A stretch of 9,780 bases of DNA from Synergistaceae bacterium (GCA_028702015.1 JAQVPO010000028.1:1-9780); one strand, 5' to 3'. Positions 1-7,378 are shown, numbered from the stretch's first letter. Numbers and translations: made by a program. The notes: generated by a model from the sequence alone, not told the origin.

Positions 1-1536
1 ACTGTTAAGAAGGAAGGTCCCTCCTTCTGCCGCTCCCTTAAGCACATCAAGCTTTTCAAGGAAAGAATATACGTGACATGCCACAAAGTTGGCCTTGTTT
101 ATCATGTAGCTGGCATATATCGGGTTAGGACCGAAACGGAGGTGGCTTACTGTTATGCCTCCTGATTTTTTTGAGTCATAGCTGTAGTATCCCTGTGCAT
201 AAAGGTCCGTTTCCCCGCCTATGATCTTTATGGAATTTTTATTGGCGCCGACTGTTCCGTCCGAGCCAAGGCCGTAGAAAAGGCAGCGGACAGTCTGCGG
301 GTCTTCTGTGTCAAATGAAGGATCGTAATCGAGGCTTGAAAAACTGATGTCGTCATCTATCCCTATGGTAAAGCTGTCCTTCGGCAGTGCTTTTTTGAGC
401 TCGTCATATACTCCCTTCACCATCGCAGGGGTGAAATCCTTGGAAGAGAGGCCGTAGCGTCCCCCTACTACCGTTATGTCACTGCCGGAGAGAGCCTCTC
501 TTACATCCATGCAGAGCGGCTCGCAGATCGCCGAAGGATCCTTGCAGCGGTCAAGCACGGCTATCCTCTGCACTGTCGCAGGAAGTGTGTTGAGAAATCT
601 GGAAACATCGAAGGGACGGAAGAGACGGACTACAAGAAGTCCTACTTTTTCTCCGTTCATGATCAGACGGTCAACTGTTTCGCGGGCAACAGCTGCCCCT
701 GATCCCATTATCACTATGACTCTTTCAGCATCTTCGGCTCCGTAGTAATCAAAGAGATGGTACTTGCGTCCGATCTGTTTCGCAAAGCGGTCCATGGCTT
801 TTTGTGTTATATCCGGAACGGCTTCGTAGAATGGAGTGCAAGCCTCCCGTGCCTGGAAGAATACATCCGGATTCTGTGCAGTACCGCGTATAAAGGGAGC
901 ATCCGGACTGAGCCTGTTGTATCTGTGGGCCCTGACCATGTCATCGTCAATGAGCGCCCGCATATCGTCATAGTCTATCTCTTCCACTTTCATCTCTTCA
1001 TGGCTTGTCCTGAATCCGTCAAAGAAATGGACTACAGGGACACGGCTTTCAAGGGTTGCCATCTGCGAGATGAGCGCCATATCCATAACTTCCTGGACTG
1101 TGGACGAACATAGCATCGACCAGCCCGTCGTCCTGACCGCCATTACATCCGAGTGATCGCCGAATATAGAAAGCGCATGCGTCGCCAAAGTCCTTGCCGT
1201 CACATGCATTACGGTGCTTGTAAGTTCGCCTGCAATTTTGTACATATTGGGAATCATAAGAAGCAGGCCCTGCGATGCGGTAAACGTCGTACCAAGAGCT
1301 CCTGCCTGTACTGCGCCGTGATAAGCTCCTGATGCCCCGGCCTCGCTCTGCATCTCCTCGACATGAGGCACTGTGCCCCATATGTTGGGACGTCCATCGG
1401 ATGTCCACTGATCTGACCATTCTCCCATCGGTGAAGATGGTGTTATTGGGTATATCGCTATCACTTCATTGACTGCGTGAGCAACATGTGCTGCAGCTTC
1501 ATTACCGTCTAGGGTGACCATCCTCCTGTTTATCAT
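1..1536 (-). CDS. nifJ: Pyruvate:ferredoxin (flavodoxin) oxidoreductase, N-terminal part
   Basis: This gene runs off the left edge; 512 uninterrupted codons are visible, and the single-chain family is usually near 1,170-1,200 residues. The enzyme oxidatively decarboxylates pyruvate with CoA to acetyl-CoA and CO2 and reduces ferredoxin or flavodoxin in the cytoplasm of anaerobes. Seen here: domain I with YPITPSSPM at residues 29-37, the thiamine-diphosphate-contacting glutamate region (VPHVEEMQSE, E65) and R115 in HVTAR. These lie one residue off the known T31, E64 and R114 of the Desulfovibrio africanus enzyme. HFFDGFRTSHE follows near residue 200. The CoA-binding domain II spans roughly 260-412, and domain III begins with the hallmark GLGSDGTVGANKNSIKIIG near 419. 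The iron-sulfur and C-terminal TPP domains lie outside. The start is ATG 1536 with an AGGAGGT ribosome site 7 nt upstream; the Met at residue 6 is less well placed. Family call very secure. Confidence 0.97.
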   Translation of the reverse strand, partial: MINRRMVTLDGNEAAAHVAHAVNEVIAIYPITPSSPMGEWSDQWTSDGRPNIWGTVPHVEEMQSEAGASGAYHGAVQAGALGTTFTASQGLLLMIPNMYKIAGELTSTVMHVTARTLATHALSIFGDHSDVMAVRTTGWSMLCSSTVQEVMDMALISQMATLESRVPVVHFFDGFRTSHEEMKVEEIDYDDMRALIDDDMVRAHRYNRLSPDAPFIRGTAQNPDVFFQAREACTPFYEAVPDITQKAMDRFAKQIGRKYHLFDYYGAEDAERVIVIMGSGAAVARETVDRLIMNGEKVGLLVVRLFRPFDVSRFLNTLPATVQRIAVLDRCKDPSAICEPLCMDVREALSGSDITVVGGRYGLSSKDFTPAMVKGVYDELKKALPKDSFTIGIDDDISFSSLDYDPSFDTEDPQTVRCLFYGLGSDGTVGANKNSIKIIGGETDLYAQGYYSYDSKKSGGITVSHLRFGPNPIYASYMINKANFVACHVYSFLEKLDVLKGAAEGGTFLLNS

Positions 1537-1622
1537 TTCAGTTACCTCCTCATTTTTTAAGGGAATTAAAAGCAGAAATTCATTCATATCCCCTGATATC
1601 AACTGTCATTCGATAATTATTA

Positions 1623-1635
1623 CACAAAAATTGTG
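1623..1635. promoter_or_regulatory. Candidate operator (inverted repeat) upstream of nifJ
   Basis: The sequence is a perfect 5-bp inverted repeat with a 3-nt centre, CACAA-AAA-TTGTG, about 90 bases upstream of the nifJ start codon. TTGTG/CACAA half-sites recall redox regulators such as Rex, but the Rex consensus puts the TTGTG half first with CACAA after it, the opposite order. I therefore call it only a possible operator of unknown owner. It could be chance in an A/T-rich leader. Confidence 0.25.
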
Positions 1636-1765
1636 AAAAACATATCGGCAATTTCAAAATATTAAAGATTATGATCTGAAATACTGCAATGTTCAAGCGC
1701 ATAAACCCAGTAAATCCGAGAATAAGCAGAGACCGCGGAAAACTAATAATTCAAATAATATACAG

Positions 1766-1823
1766 CATAAAAATTAAAAGCCTCTCCTTGTCAGGAATCA
1801 TCTTTTCCATGACAGGAAGAGGC
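1766..1823 (-). terminator. Rho-independent terminator of the rpiR-OCD operon
   Basis: Positions 1780-1793 and 1810-1823 form a 14-bp stem with two G-U wobbles and a 16-nt loop. Read on the minus strand the stem ends in GAGGC and is followed by CTTTTAATTTTTATGC, a clear U-rich tract (1766-1779). It lies about 80 bases downstream of the OCD-family stop codon. The orientation fits that operon and separates it from nifJ. The plus-strand flank (TATTTCAG) is not U-rich, so it is probably one-directional. Confidence 0.85.
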
Positions 1824-1902
1824 TATTTCAGTTATTTCCCCTGCTCAAGCAGCATACGATCAATGCAGCATGTGCAACATTTTACATAAATTAAAGATCA
1901 GA

Positions 1903-2892
1903 TCACAATTTCAGCATAGTTCCTGCATTTTGCGCGGCAGCCTTTTCAAGTATCAGCTTGGCTGTCATGACATCATGGCTGGCAATACCCATAAAGAGGC
2001 ATGTTCTACGGCCTTCTCTGACTGGTGCAGCTTTCCCTGCTAAAACTTCTCCCATATCTGCATATATCTCATCCGCAAGCGGATATCCGTTCTGGAAATA
2101 GGTGCCATGCTCCTGTGTCCACAGGTACTGATTCCTGTTGTCACACACAAAGACCCTTCCTTTATTTACAACGTCAGCAGCAAACGTCGAATCATAGTCG
2201 CTTGTCATACAGAAGACATCCTTCTTAAGCATGTCAGCAGTTATCGTTCTATCCGGTTTTTCAAGTATTGGTGCGCAGGTCGTGACCACATCAGCGTCTT
2301 CGCACGCTTTTTTTACATCATGGCATATTACGAACCGCACACCGGGACATATGTCTTTCATGGCTTCAATATATCTCTCAGCCTGTTCGGACATTGGATC
2401 ATATATTTTCACTGTCTTCATTTTGGGAAGGACTTCCCTGAAAGCACGGAGTGTAATCTTTCCTATAGTTCCAAGTCCGGCAACTGCTACAACTTCAGCA
2501 TCAGGATCCGCGAAATACCTGGCGCCAAGTCCCGCCGCCGCTCCTGTTCTCCATGTAGTCATCCAGTTGCAGTCCATAATTGCTTTTACTATTCCTGTCT
2601 CAACATCATTGAGGATAAAAACGCCATTGTTGTACGGCAGCTTTTTCTGCAGATTTCCCGGATAGCCCGCCACCCATTTTATCCCTGCCATATCAACTTC
2701 ACCGCCGATCCAGCAGGGCATCGCATGCATGTAACAGTCATGTCTGGGGTGAACTCCGATCTTTGCGGGAAGCTCTGTCTTATTTTCGCCGTTCATTTTC
2801 CAGCCCGTTTCTACGTGCTCCATTACTTCCTTCATTGTGATGCCAAGAGATTCAACATCTGCCTGAGAAATAAAACGAACATCATACGCCAT
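1903..2892 (-). CDS. Ornithine cyclodeaminase / mu-crystallin family protein
   Basis: The 329-residue length is normal for this NAD(P)-dependent family. Members include ornithine cyclodeaminase (L-ornithine to L-proline plus ammonia), alanine dehydrogenases and cyclic-ketimine (pyrroline-2-carboxylate) reductases; all are cytoplasmic. Seen here: an N-terminal substrate part with GIKWVAGYPGN, whose K72 probably matches the family's substrate lysine. R115 in WRTGAAAG sits where the carboxylate-binding arginine lies. The Rossmann motif is VAGLGTIGK (G139-G144). Aspartates D232 and D234 lie near the expected catalytic Asp, and a late SHDVMTA segment is typical. ATG 2892 has GAGGAGG ten bases upstream. 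The gene begins 59 bp after the RpiR gene on the same strand and is followed by a terminator, so the two are probably one operon. The nearby proline racemase favours proline or cyclic imino acids as substrate, but this is inference. From memory, related proteins are sometimes labelled tyramine oxidase subunit B; nothing here tests that. Confidence 0.9.
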   Translation of the reverse strand: MAYDVRFISQADVESLGITMKEVMEHVETGWKMNGENKTELPAKIGVHPRHDCYMHAMPCWIGGEVDMAGIKWVAGYPGNLQKKLPYNNGVFILNDVETGIVKAIMDCNWMTTWRTGAAAGLGARYFADPDAEVVAVAGLGTIGKITLRAFREVLPKMKTVKIYDPMSEQAERYIEAMKDICPGVRFVICHDVKKACEDADVVTTCAPILEKPDRTITADMLKKDVFCMTSDYDSTFAADVVNKGRVFVCDNRNQYLWTQEHGTYFQNGYPLADEIYADMGEVLAGKAAPVREGRRTCLFMGIASHDVMTAKLILEKAAAQNAGTMLKL

Positions 2893-2951
2893 TACAAAAA
2901 CGCCTCCTCTTTATGTTTTCCCGATATACCGGGTTGTGTTCGGCAAAAAAC

Positions 2952-3845
2952 TTAAGACATAAGATCCGGGAGACAGACATTTTCTGATACAAATTCTTTA
3001 TCACCAGCAAAAAGACTATTCCTTGATTCAATACGCTTTCTGCATCCTTCCTTATCGGACAGATAAACACCGTACAGGATCGAATGGATAACCGACATCA
3101 CACCGGCACAGGGATCCATGAACGAAATAAATTTCTGCGGAACTATGAAGAGCAGATCGCAGTATTCTGCTATGGGGGAAGCCATAGAATCTGAAACACC
3201 GATTATCCTCATACCTCTTTCCTTCATGACCCGCACTATAGACTGCATCCTTACCGGATATCTTGGAAAACTAAAGACAAAGGCGACAGTCCCCTCCGGC
3301 GCATCAAGCAGCACATTCCTATCCGAAATATCCGTTCCTCTGAGGACAGTGACATTCCCTCTCATAGTACCCAGAAAATAGCCGGCATACTCGGCAAGGA
3401 ACAAATTGCTTCCCGTCCCTGAAACGATCAGTGCAGGCGCATCTGATATCCTTCTTACTGCCTCCCTGAAATCCTGTTTGTCGATAAGACTGTAAGTATC
3501 GTCCATGATTGCCCGTTCCATTTCAAAAATCGTATCGAAGGGTTCTGCCTCTTCTGTTCTGACGTTCTTAGATGAATAAATCGCTAATTTTTTGGGTAAA
3601 TCATTCTCTATCTCTTCCCTTAAAGCATTCTGGAGGTTTGAAAAAGACCCGTAGCCAAGAACCTGAGCAAACCTAACAACAGTCCCCTGTCCCGTTGAAG
3701 TAAGTTTTGAAAGTTCAGCGAGAGTAACATAAGCCAGAGATTTATATGAAGATAGGAGATAGTTGCCTACGACACGCTGTGCCGGAGAGAGAAGGTCGTA
3801 TTTGGAACGTATCCGTTCAAGAAGAGAAAGATTTTTGCTGTTCAT
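2952..3845 (-). CDS. MurR/RpiR-family transcriptional regulator (HTH plus SIS domain)
   Basis: This 297-residue protein has the standard RpiR layout. An N-terminal helix-turn-helix domain spans roughly residues 1-77, with the recognisable core TLAELSKLTSTGQGTVVRF followed by GYGSFSNLQNALREE. A SIS domain spans roughly 137-237 and starts ALIVSGTGSN, where sugar-phosphate binders have their serine/glycine loop. RpiR proteins usually sense sugar phosphates and repress or activate adjacent genes. Here the neighbours are an OCD-family enzyme downstream and a divergent proline racemase, so the ligand may be an amino or imino acid; that is inference. ATG 3845 has AAGGAG ten bases upstream. The gene is first in its operon, under a near-consensus promoter beginning about 50 bp upstream, so autoregulation is plausible. 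The C-terminal 40 residues or so after the SIS domain show no recognisable motif. Confidence 0.93.
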   Translation of the reverse strand: MNSKNLSLLERIRSKYDLLSPAQRVVGNYLLSSYKSLAYVTLAELSKLTSTGQGTVVRFAQVLGYGSFSNLQNALREEIENDLPKKLAIYSSKNVRTEEAEPFDTIFEMERAIMDDTYSLIDKQDFREAVRRISDAPALIVSGTGSNLFLAEYAGYFLGTMRGNVTVLRGTDISDRNVLLDAPEGTVAFVFSFPRYPVRMQSIVRVMKERGMRIIGVSDSMASPIAEYCDLLFIVPQKFISFMDPCAGVMSVIHSILYGVYLSDKEGCRKRIESRNSLFAGDKEFVSENVCLPDLMS

Positions 3846-3896
3846 GGAGCATTTTCTCCTTAATTTTATGACATTTGGAGTATTTATTCCGACTAA

Positions 3897-3925
3897 ATAT
3901 TACTTCGCATGTTCTGATTTGTCAA
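3897..3925 (-). promoter_or_regulatory. Promoter of the rpiR-OCD operon
   Basis: On the minus strand there is a perfect -35 box TTGACA (complement of 3920-3925). After exactly 17 nt comes TAATAT (complement of 3897-3902), four of six to the -10 consensus. The predicted transcript would start near 3890, leaving a leader of about 45 nt before the RpiR start codon. This is the best sigma-70-type promoter in the window. Confidence 0.7.
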
Positions 3926-3937
3926 TCAAAATATTTT
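3915..3937. promoter_or_regulatory. Candidate operator in the divergent rpiR/racemase region
   Basis: Two adjacent palindromes lie here. TGATT-TGTC-AATCA (3915-3928) overlaps the -35 box of the regulator's own promoter. AAAATATTTT (3928-3937) is a perfect 10-base palindrome just upstream of it. A repressor bound here could block its own promoter and also affect the divergent racemase promoter. Short A/T palindromes are common by chance, so this is a candidate only. Confidence 0.3.
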
Positions 3938-3953
3938 ATATTATGTATTAAGA

Positions 3954-3982
3954 TTGCAGATAGTAATTTATTGTGCTAGCAT
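3954..3982 (+). promoter_or_regulatory. Possible promoter of the proline racemase gene
   Basis: TTGCAG at 3954-3959 and TAGCAT at 3977-3982 are 17 nt apart. The -10 element is preceded by TGC, giving an extended -10 that could compensate for a poor -35 (three of six). The boxes overlap a perfect TGCTAGCA palindrome (3974-3981). The predicted start lies about 35 nt before the ATG. Confidence 0.4.
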
Positions 3983-4024
3983 CTGAACTAAATAAATTCA
4001 AAAAAGAAAAGAGTGGATGAACAA

Positions 4025-5029
4025 ATGAAAGTCACCAGGATGGTAGCTGCAATCGATTCCCACACCTGCGGTGAGCCTACAAGGATAATAATAGGAGGCG
4101 CACCGCTGTTTAAAGGGAAGACGATGTCCGAGAAATGGAAAGATTTCTGTGATAACCACAACGACTTCCGCCGATTTATAATGACAGAGCCTCGCGGTCA
4201 TTCAGACATGTTCGGAGCTATAATGGTCCCTCCTGTCAACCAGGAAGCACATACGGGAGTCATTTTCTGCGATTCGGGCGGCAGTGTTTCCATGTGCGGG
4301 CATGGTTCTATAGGGCTTTCTTCCGCAATGGTAAATCTTGGTATGGTACCTGTGACAGAACCACTGACGGAGATCAGGCTTGATACTCCGGCAGGACTGG
4401 TCACCATGTCAGTTGAAGTAGAAAATGGAGAAGCAGTATCGGCAACGCTAAAAAACGTCCCTGCCTTTGTGTTTGCAAGGGAGCTCGACCTATATCTGCC
4501 TTCCCTTGATAAAACAGTTAAGTTTGATATTAGTTTCGGAGGAAGTTTTTTCGCGATACTGAAAGCCGAGGATTTCGGTTTTGAGATAGTTCCTTCAGAA
4601 GCAGCAGCTATAACTAAGATGGGTCTTGAAGTAATGGAAGAGGCGAATAAACAGCATAAAGTACAGCATCCGCTCATTCCTGAAAACAACAAAGTACTGC
4701 TTGCAGAATTCGGAATCCATAAAGAAGGCGAAAATGCAAGGAACTGCGTCATATTCGGAGCAAAGAACGTCGACAGATCGCCCTGCGGCACAGGAACCTG
4801 TGCAAAGATGGCGCTGCTGGCCGCAAAGGATGAACTCAAACCAGGAGAAAGCTTCATGCACGACAGCATACTCGGAACAATTTTCGAGGGCTATTACGAA
4901 GCGGGACTCAAGGTCGGCGATTTCGATGCCATACAGCCTTACATCAAGGGTTCAGCCAATATCACAGGATTCAACTGGCTTGTGCAGCAGGAAAGCGATC
5001 CGCTCCTGCCCGGCTTCCTCCTTGGATAA
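4025..5029 (+). CDS. Proline racemase family enzyme (both catalytic cysteines present)
   Basis: The predicted 334-residue cytoplasmic enzyme interconverts L- and D-proline without a cofactor, using two cysteines as acid and base. Both are present: C91 in MCGHGS and C254 in DRSPCGTGT. This argues against trans-3-hydroxyproline dehydratases, which have Thr at the second site. FGGSFFA matches proline racemases better than hydroxyproline epimerases as I recall them. EPRGHSDMFGA and the C-terminal GSANITGFNW also fit clostridial and trypanosomal racemases. I prefer ATG 4025 because the protein then begins MKVTRMVAAIDSHT, in line with known family starts. An in-frame GTG at 4013 would add four residues; neither start has a strong ribosome site. 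The gene is alone on its strand, divergent from the RpiR gene, and followed by a hairpin at 5064-5113. D-proline could feed a D-proline reductase or a D-amino-acid dehydrogenase elsewhere. 4-hydroxyproline 2-epimerase remains the main alternative. Confidence 0.92.
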   Translation: MKVTRMVAAIDSHTCGEPTRIIIGGAPLFKGKTMSEKWKDFCDNHNDFRRFIMTEPRGHSDMFGAIMVPPVNQEAHTGVIFCDSGGSVSMCGHGSIGLSSAMVNLGMVPVTEPLTEIRLDTPAGLVTMSVEVENGEAVSATLKNVPAFVFARELDLYLPSLDKTVKFDISFGGSFFAILKAEDFGFEIVPSEAAAITKMGLEVMEEANKQHKVQHPLIPENNKVLLAEFGIHKEGENARNCVIFGAKNVDRSPCGTGTCAKMALLAAKDELKPGESFMHDSILGTIFEGYYEAGLKVGDFDAIQPYIKGSANITGFNWLVQQESDPLLPGFLLG

Positions 5030-5063
5030 GTCATAGAAAAATAAACGATATTATATAGTATAT

Positions 5064-5113
5064 AGACAGAAAGAAAACGCATCATTTCAGCAGATGCATG
5101 TTTCTTTCTGTCT
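5064..5113 (+). terminator. Hairpin terminator after the racemase gene
   Basis: AGACAGAAAGAAA at 5064-5076 pairs perfectly with TTTCTTTCTGTCT at 5101-5113. After a small internal bulge, GCATC pairs with GATGC around a 9-nt loop. It starts 35 bases after the racemase stop codon. The downstream U run is short (TCTTTGATAATT), so termination may be partial and some reading through into the channel gene is possible. Confidence 0.65.
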
Positions 5114-5166
5114 TTGATAATTGATGTAAAATAGCTTTGTGCGTGATATTCAAAAGTTATGACTGC

Positions 5167-5173
5167 GGAGGGA
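5167..5173 (+). promoter_or_regulatory. Ribosome binding site that decides the channel gene start
   Basis: GGAGGGA lies 6 nt before GTG 5180. The in-frame ATG at 5159 lies upstream of this site and has only A/T-rich sequence (TATTCAAAAGTT) before it. The spacing therefore favours the GTG as the true start. Confidence 0.75.
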
Positions 5174-5179
5174 ATTTTA

Positions 5180-7378
5180 GTGAAAACAACAGCCCGGGGA
5201 TCGCTGAACATCTTTTCATGCCTTTGTCTTGCCTTTTTGCTGATAATGATCATTTCCGGAATATCACACGCCGAATCACTCTCAGATCTTAAAAGAGAGA
5301 TGGTCGAGTACCAGTCTCAGCCTCTGGAAAGAATACGAATACTTAAAAACGAGATACTGAACATACAGGGAATAGAGGATGGACTTGCAAGACAGTACAA
5401 GATCCCTGTCTCACAGGTAATCAGCTATGAGATGATGCTTGAGAGCAATATACAGATCTACCACAGCATATATTTTCTTCAGAATCAGGGATCATCTGCG
5501 TCTCAATTGATCCTTGAAGAGGGCAGACTTGAAGAAATGGCCCAGCACACTTCTCCTTATTCCTTCCTTCTCTATCTTAATTTCCTCGAAGATGTACAGG
5601 ATTATCACGATGAAGCGGAAAGATATAAAAAGCTTATAGAGCAGTCAAAGAACACAATAACAAGAAACAATACCGAAAGGATCGAAGCAGAAAAAGCATT
5701 CCGCCTCGTCAACGACCAGCTTTCACTGGGCGGCGCATCCAGCCTCACCAACAGCTGGCGTATGAGGGAAATAAAAGCTAAGCTTGAAGAATACACAGCA
5801 GTAAATACACTCAGCACCACGACACTCTCCCTGGCCGAGAAGGAGCTTAGCGATGTACAGGGCAAAATAGAGACCATAGCCCCTATGCTTGACAATATCA
5901 GGCGCAACATCAGATTCACCAGCGATGATTTCGCAGTACTTAATGCAATGGTGTTCGAAAAGACAAAATCGCTTTATGATACTATAGCAATGCTTAGAGA
6001 AAAGATAACTCCCTTCAGCACACTTAATAATGATGCTGCAGACATCACCCCCTTTGCCAGGTTCTGGCTTTCAAACGAAAAACAGCTTGTACGGGACGAA
6101 ATATTGATGATACTTGAAGTCATTGAAAAATGGACATCGCTCAGATCAGTATGGAGAGGCATACAGGATCTTATAGAAGGAAATCTGGACATTGGGAGAC
6201 AAAAGCTTATCCTTTCAAGAACAAACAACTACATAGACGACATCAATACAAATATGAGCATCTGCGTGGATGCCATACAGACGATACGAGAGACGGAACA
6301 GGCTGTCAGCAGAAGATTCAGCAACAAGAATCCCATCATGACGGAAAGTGATCTGCAGATAAGGGACAGGTTCCTTGATAACCTCTCTGCAAGAAAGAAA
6401 AGATACCTCTCCTACCTCGTTGACCTTGGAATGATAAGAAGCCAGTATAAGGATCTTCAAAAAGAATCGATGCGAATAACAGGAACTCTCAGCAATGAAG
6501 ACAAGCTGAACTTTCTCTGGATAAGCAGCCTTTCAAGGATCAAAGAGACAGAACTCTGGCATGTAGGAGAATATCCGATAACAATAGGCAAATTCTTTTT
6601 TGCCCTGATGATATTCTTATCTGGATTTGCTCTAACCAGATATTTTGCATATGCTTTCCGAAAAAGAACTGCTGACGGATTGAGCATGAGCAGACACAGC
6701 AGCCTCATAGTACAAAAGTTCATCTATTACACTGGTGTGATAGTTTCAGCCTTTTTCGGCCTCTGGAGCCTCCGTATACCGCTTACTGCATTTGCCTTCC
6801 TCGGCGGTGCTGTTGCTATAGCAGTCGGATTCGGAGCACAAAAATATACCGGTGATATTTTAAGCGGCATTATTCTTCTTTTTCAGAAAAAGGTAAGAAT
6901 AGGGGACGAAGTGATAATATCCGACCAAAGAGGGATCGTAGAGGAAATTACCTTACAGAACACTGTCGTACGATGCGAACAGAGCAATCACCTGATCCTG
7001 CCCAACAGCAGGGTCCTTGAAGGAGAAATAATTAACCTGACTCTTAACAATTCGTTCACACGCTCAGAGGTAAGAATATCTGTAGCATATGATACCGATA
7101 TCGAAAAGGCCATGTCGATAATAAGGGAGATACTCAGCAATGACAAGAATGTCCTGAAATCGCCTCCCTATAAGATACTCCTTGAGGATTTCGGAGAAAG
7201 CGCCCTGGACCTTACTGCACTCTTTTTTGTAGATATAAAGGAAAATCTCGAAAGGGATGTCAAAAGTTCAGTCCGTCAGAAAATCCTTGCTGCTTTCAGC
7301 AGTGCAAGAATTGAAATACCATTTCCGCAAAGAGACATCCGCATCAAAAACGAAACACCAGGGACAGAGGAAAAATAA
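5180..7378 (+). CDS. MscS-family mechanosensitive channel with large N-terminal extracytoplasmic domain
   Basis: This is a predicted 732-residue inner-membrane channel. From the GTG start, a basic KTTAR N-terminus, a hydrophobic stretch and a signal-peptidase-like SHA site near residue 31 form a signal peptide. About 440 mostly helical, charged residues follow, with coiled-coil-like stretches, and should be outside the cytoplasm. Three membrane helices follow, near 471-493, 514-533 and 538-555. The last reads AFLGGAVAIAVGFGAQ, the pore-lining helix of MscS, continuing to SGIILLFQKKVRIGD. The beta domain contains LPNSRVLEGEIINLTL, and the C-terminal alpha/beta domain ends near 725. MscS proteins open under membrane tension and release solutes on osmotic downshock. 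The layout resembles MscK/KefA, but it is much shorter than those roughly 1,100-residue proteins. The extracytoplasmic domain is not one I recognise. It stands alone, convergent with the HAD gene; I see no good promoter or terminator for it. Confidence 0.93.
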   Translation: MKTTARGSLNIFSCLCLAFLLIMIISGISHAESLSDLKREMVEYQSQPLERIRILKNEILNIQGIEDGLARQYKIPVSQVISYEMMLESNIQIYHSIYFLQNQGSSASQLILEEGRLEEMAQHTSPYSFLLYLNFLEDVQDYHDEAERYKKLIEQSKNTITRNNTERIEAEKAFRLVNDQLSLGGASSLTNSWRMREIKAKLEEYTAVNTLSTTTLSLAEKELSDVQGKIETIAPMLDNIRRNIRFTSDDFAVLNAMVFEKTKSLYDTIAMLREKITPFSTLNNDAADITPFARFWLSNEKQLVRDEILMILEVIEKWTSLRSVWRGIQDLIEGNLDIGRQKLILSRTNNYIDDINTNMSICVDAIQTIRETEQAVSRRFSNKNPIMTESDLQIRDRFLDNLSARKKRYLSYLVDLGMIRSQYKDLQKESMRITGTLSNEDKLNFLWISSLSRIKETELWHVGEYPITIGKFFFALMIFLSGFALTRYFAYAFRKRTADGLSMSRHSSLIVQKFIYYTGVIVSAFFGLWSLRIPLTAFAFLGGAVAIAVGFGAQKYTGDILSGIILLFQKKVRIGDEVIISDQRGIVEEITLQNTVVRCEQSNHLILPNSRVLEGEIINLTLNNSFTRSEVRISVAYDTDIEKAMSIIREILSNDKNVLKSPPYKILLEDFGESALDLTALFFVDIKENLERDVKSSVRQKILAAFSSARIEIPFPQRDIRIKNETPGTEEK

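Larger units (their letters stand above)
1537..1902. other. Intergenic region between nifJ and the OCD-family gene
   Basis: This stretch of 366 bases has no gene I can support. Its right part holds the terminator of the upstream operon (entered separately). Its left part should be the nifJ promoter and leader. The only promoter-like pair I find on the minus strand is ATGACA (complement of 1604-1609) and TATGAA (complement of 1583-1588). Their spacing of only 15 nt makes it weak. A perfect inverted repeat, CACAA-AAA-TTGTG, lies at 1623-1635 just upstream of that pair. A second short one, ATATC-CCCT-GATAT, lies at 1586-1599. A 66-codon plus-strand reading frame from 1689 has no ribosome site and runs across the terminator, so I do not call it. 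Confidence 0.6.

Noticed and set aside
1049..1420. A 123-codon minus-strand frame inside nifJ
   Set aside because: It is in a different frame from the NifJ domain I sequence, which reads without interruption through the same bases.
1849..1875. GCAGCAT repeated twice near the OCD-family gene end
   Set aside because: Two copies of seven bases in a short stretch are expected by chance and form no clear structure.
1689..1889. A 66-codon plus-strand frame in the intergenic region
   Set aside because: It has no ribosome site and reads through the terminator hairpin; its composition looks like A/T-rich non-coding DNA.
2107..2955. A 282-codon open frame on the plus strand, opposite the OCD-family gene
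   Set aside because: It lies almost wholly antisense to a gene with clear family motifs. Its product is rich in Cys, His, Tyr and Phe, matches nothing and has no ribosome site.
4198..4869. A 223-codon open frame on the minus strand, opposite the racemase gene
   Set aside because: It is the antisense shadow of the racemase, which has both catalytic cysteines. The product is low-complexity and Ser-rich, with no family resemblance.
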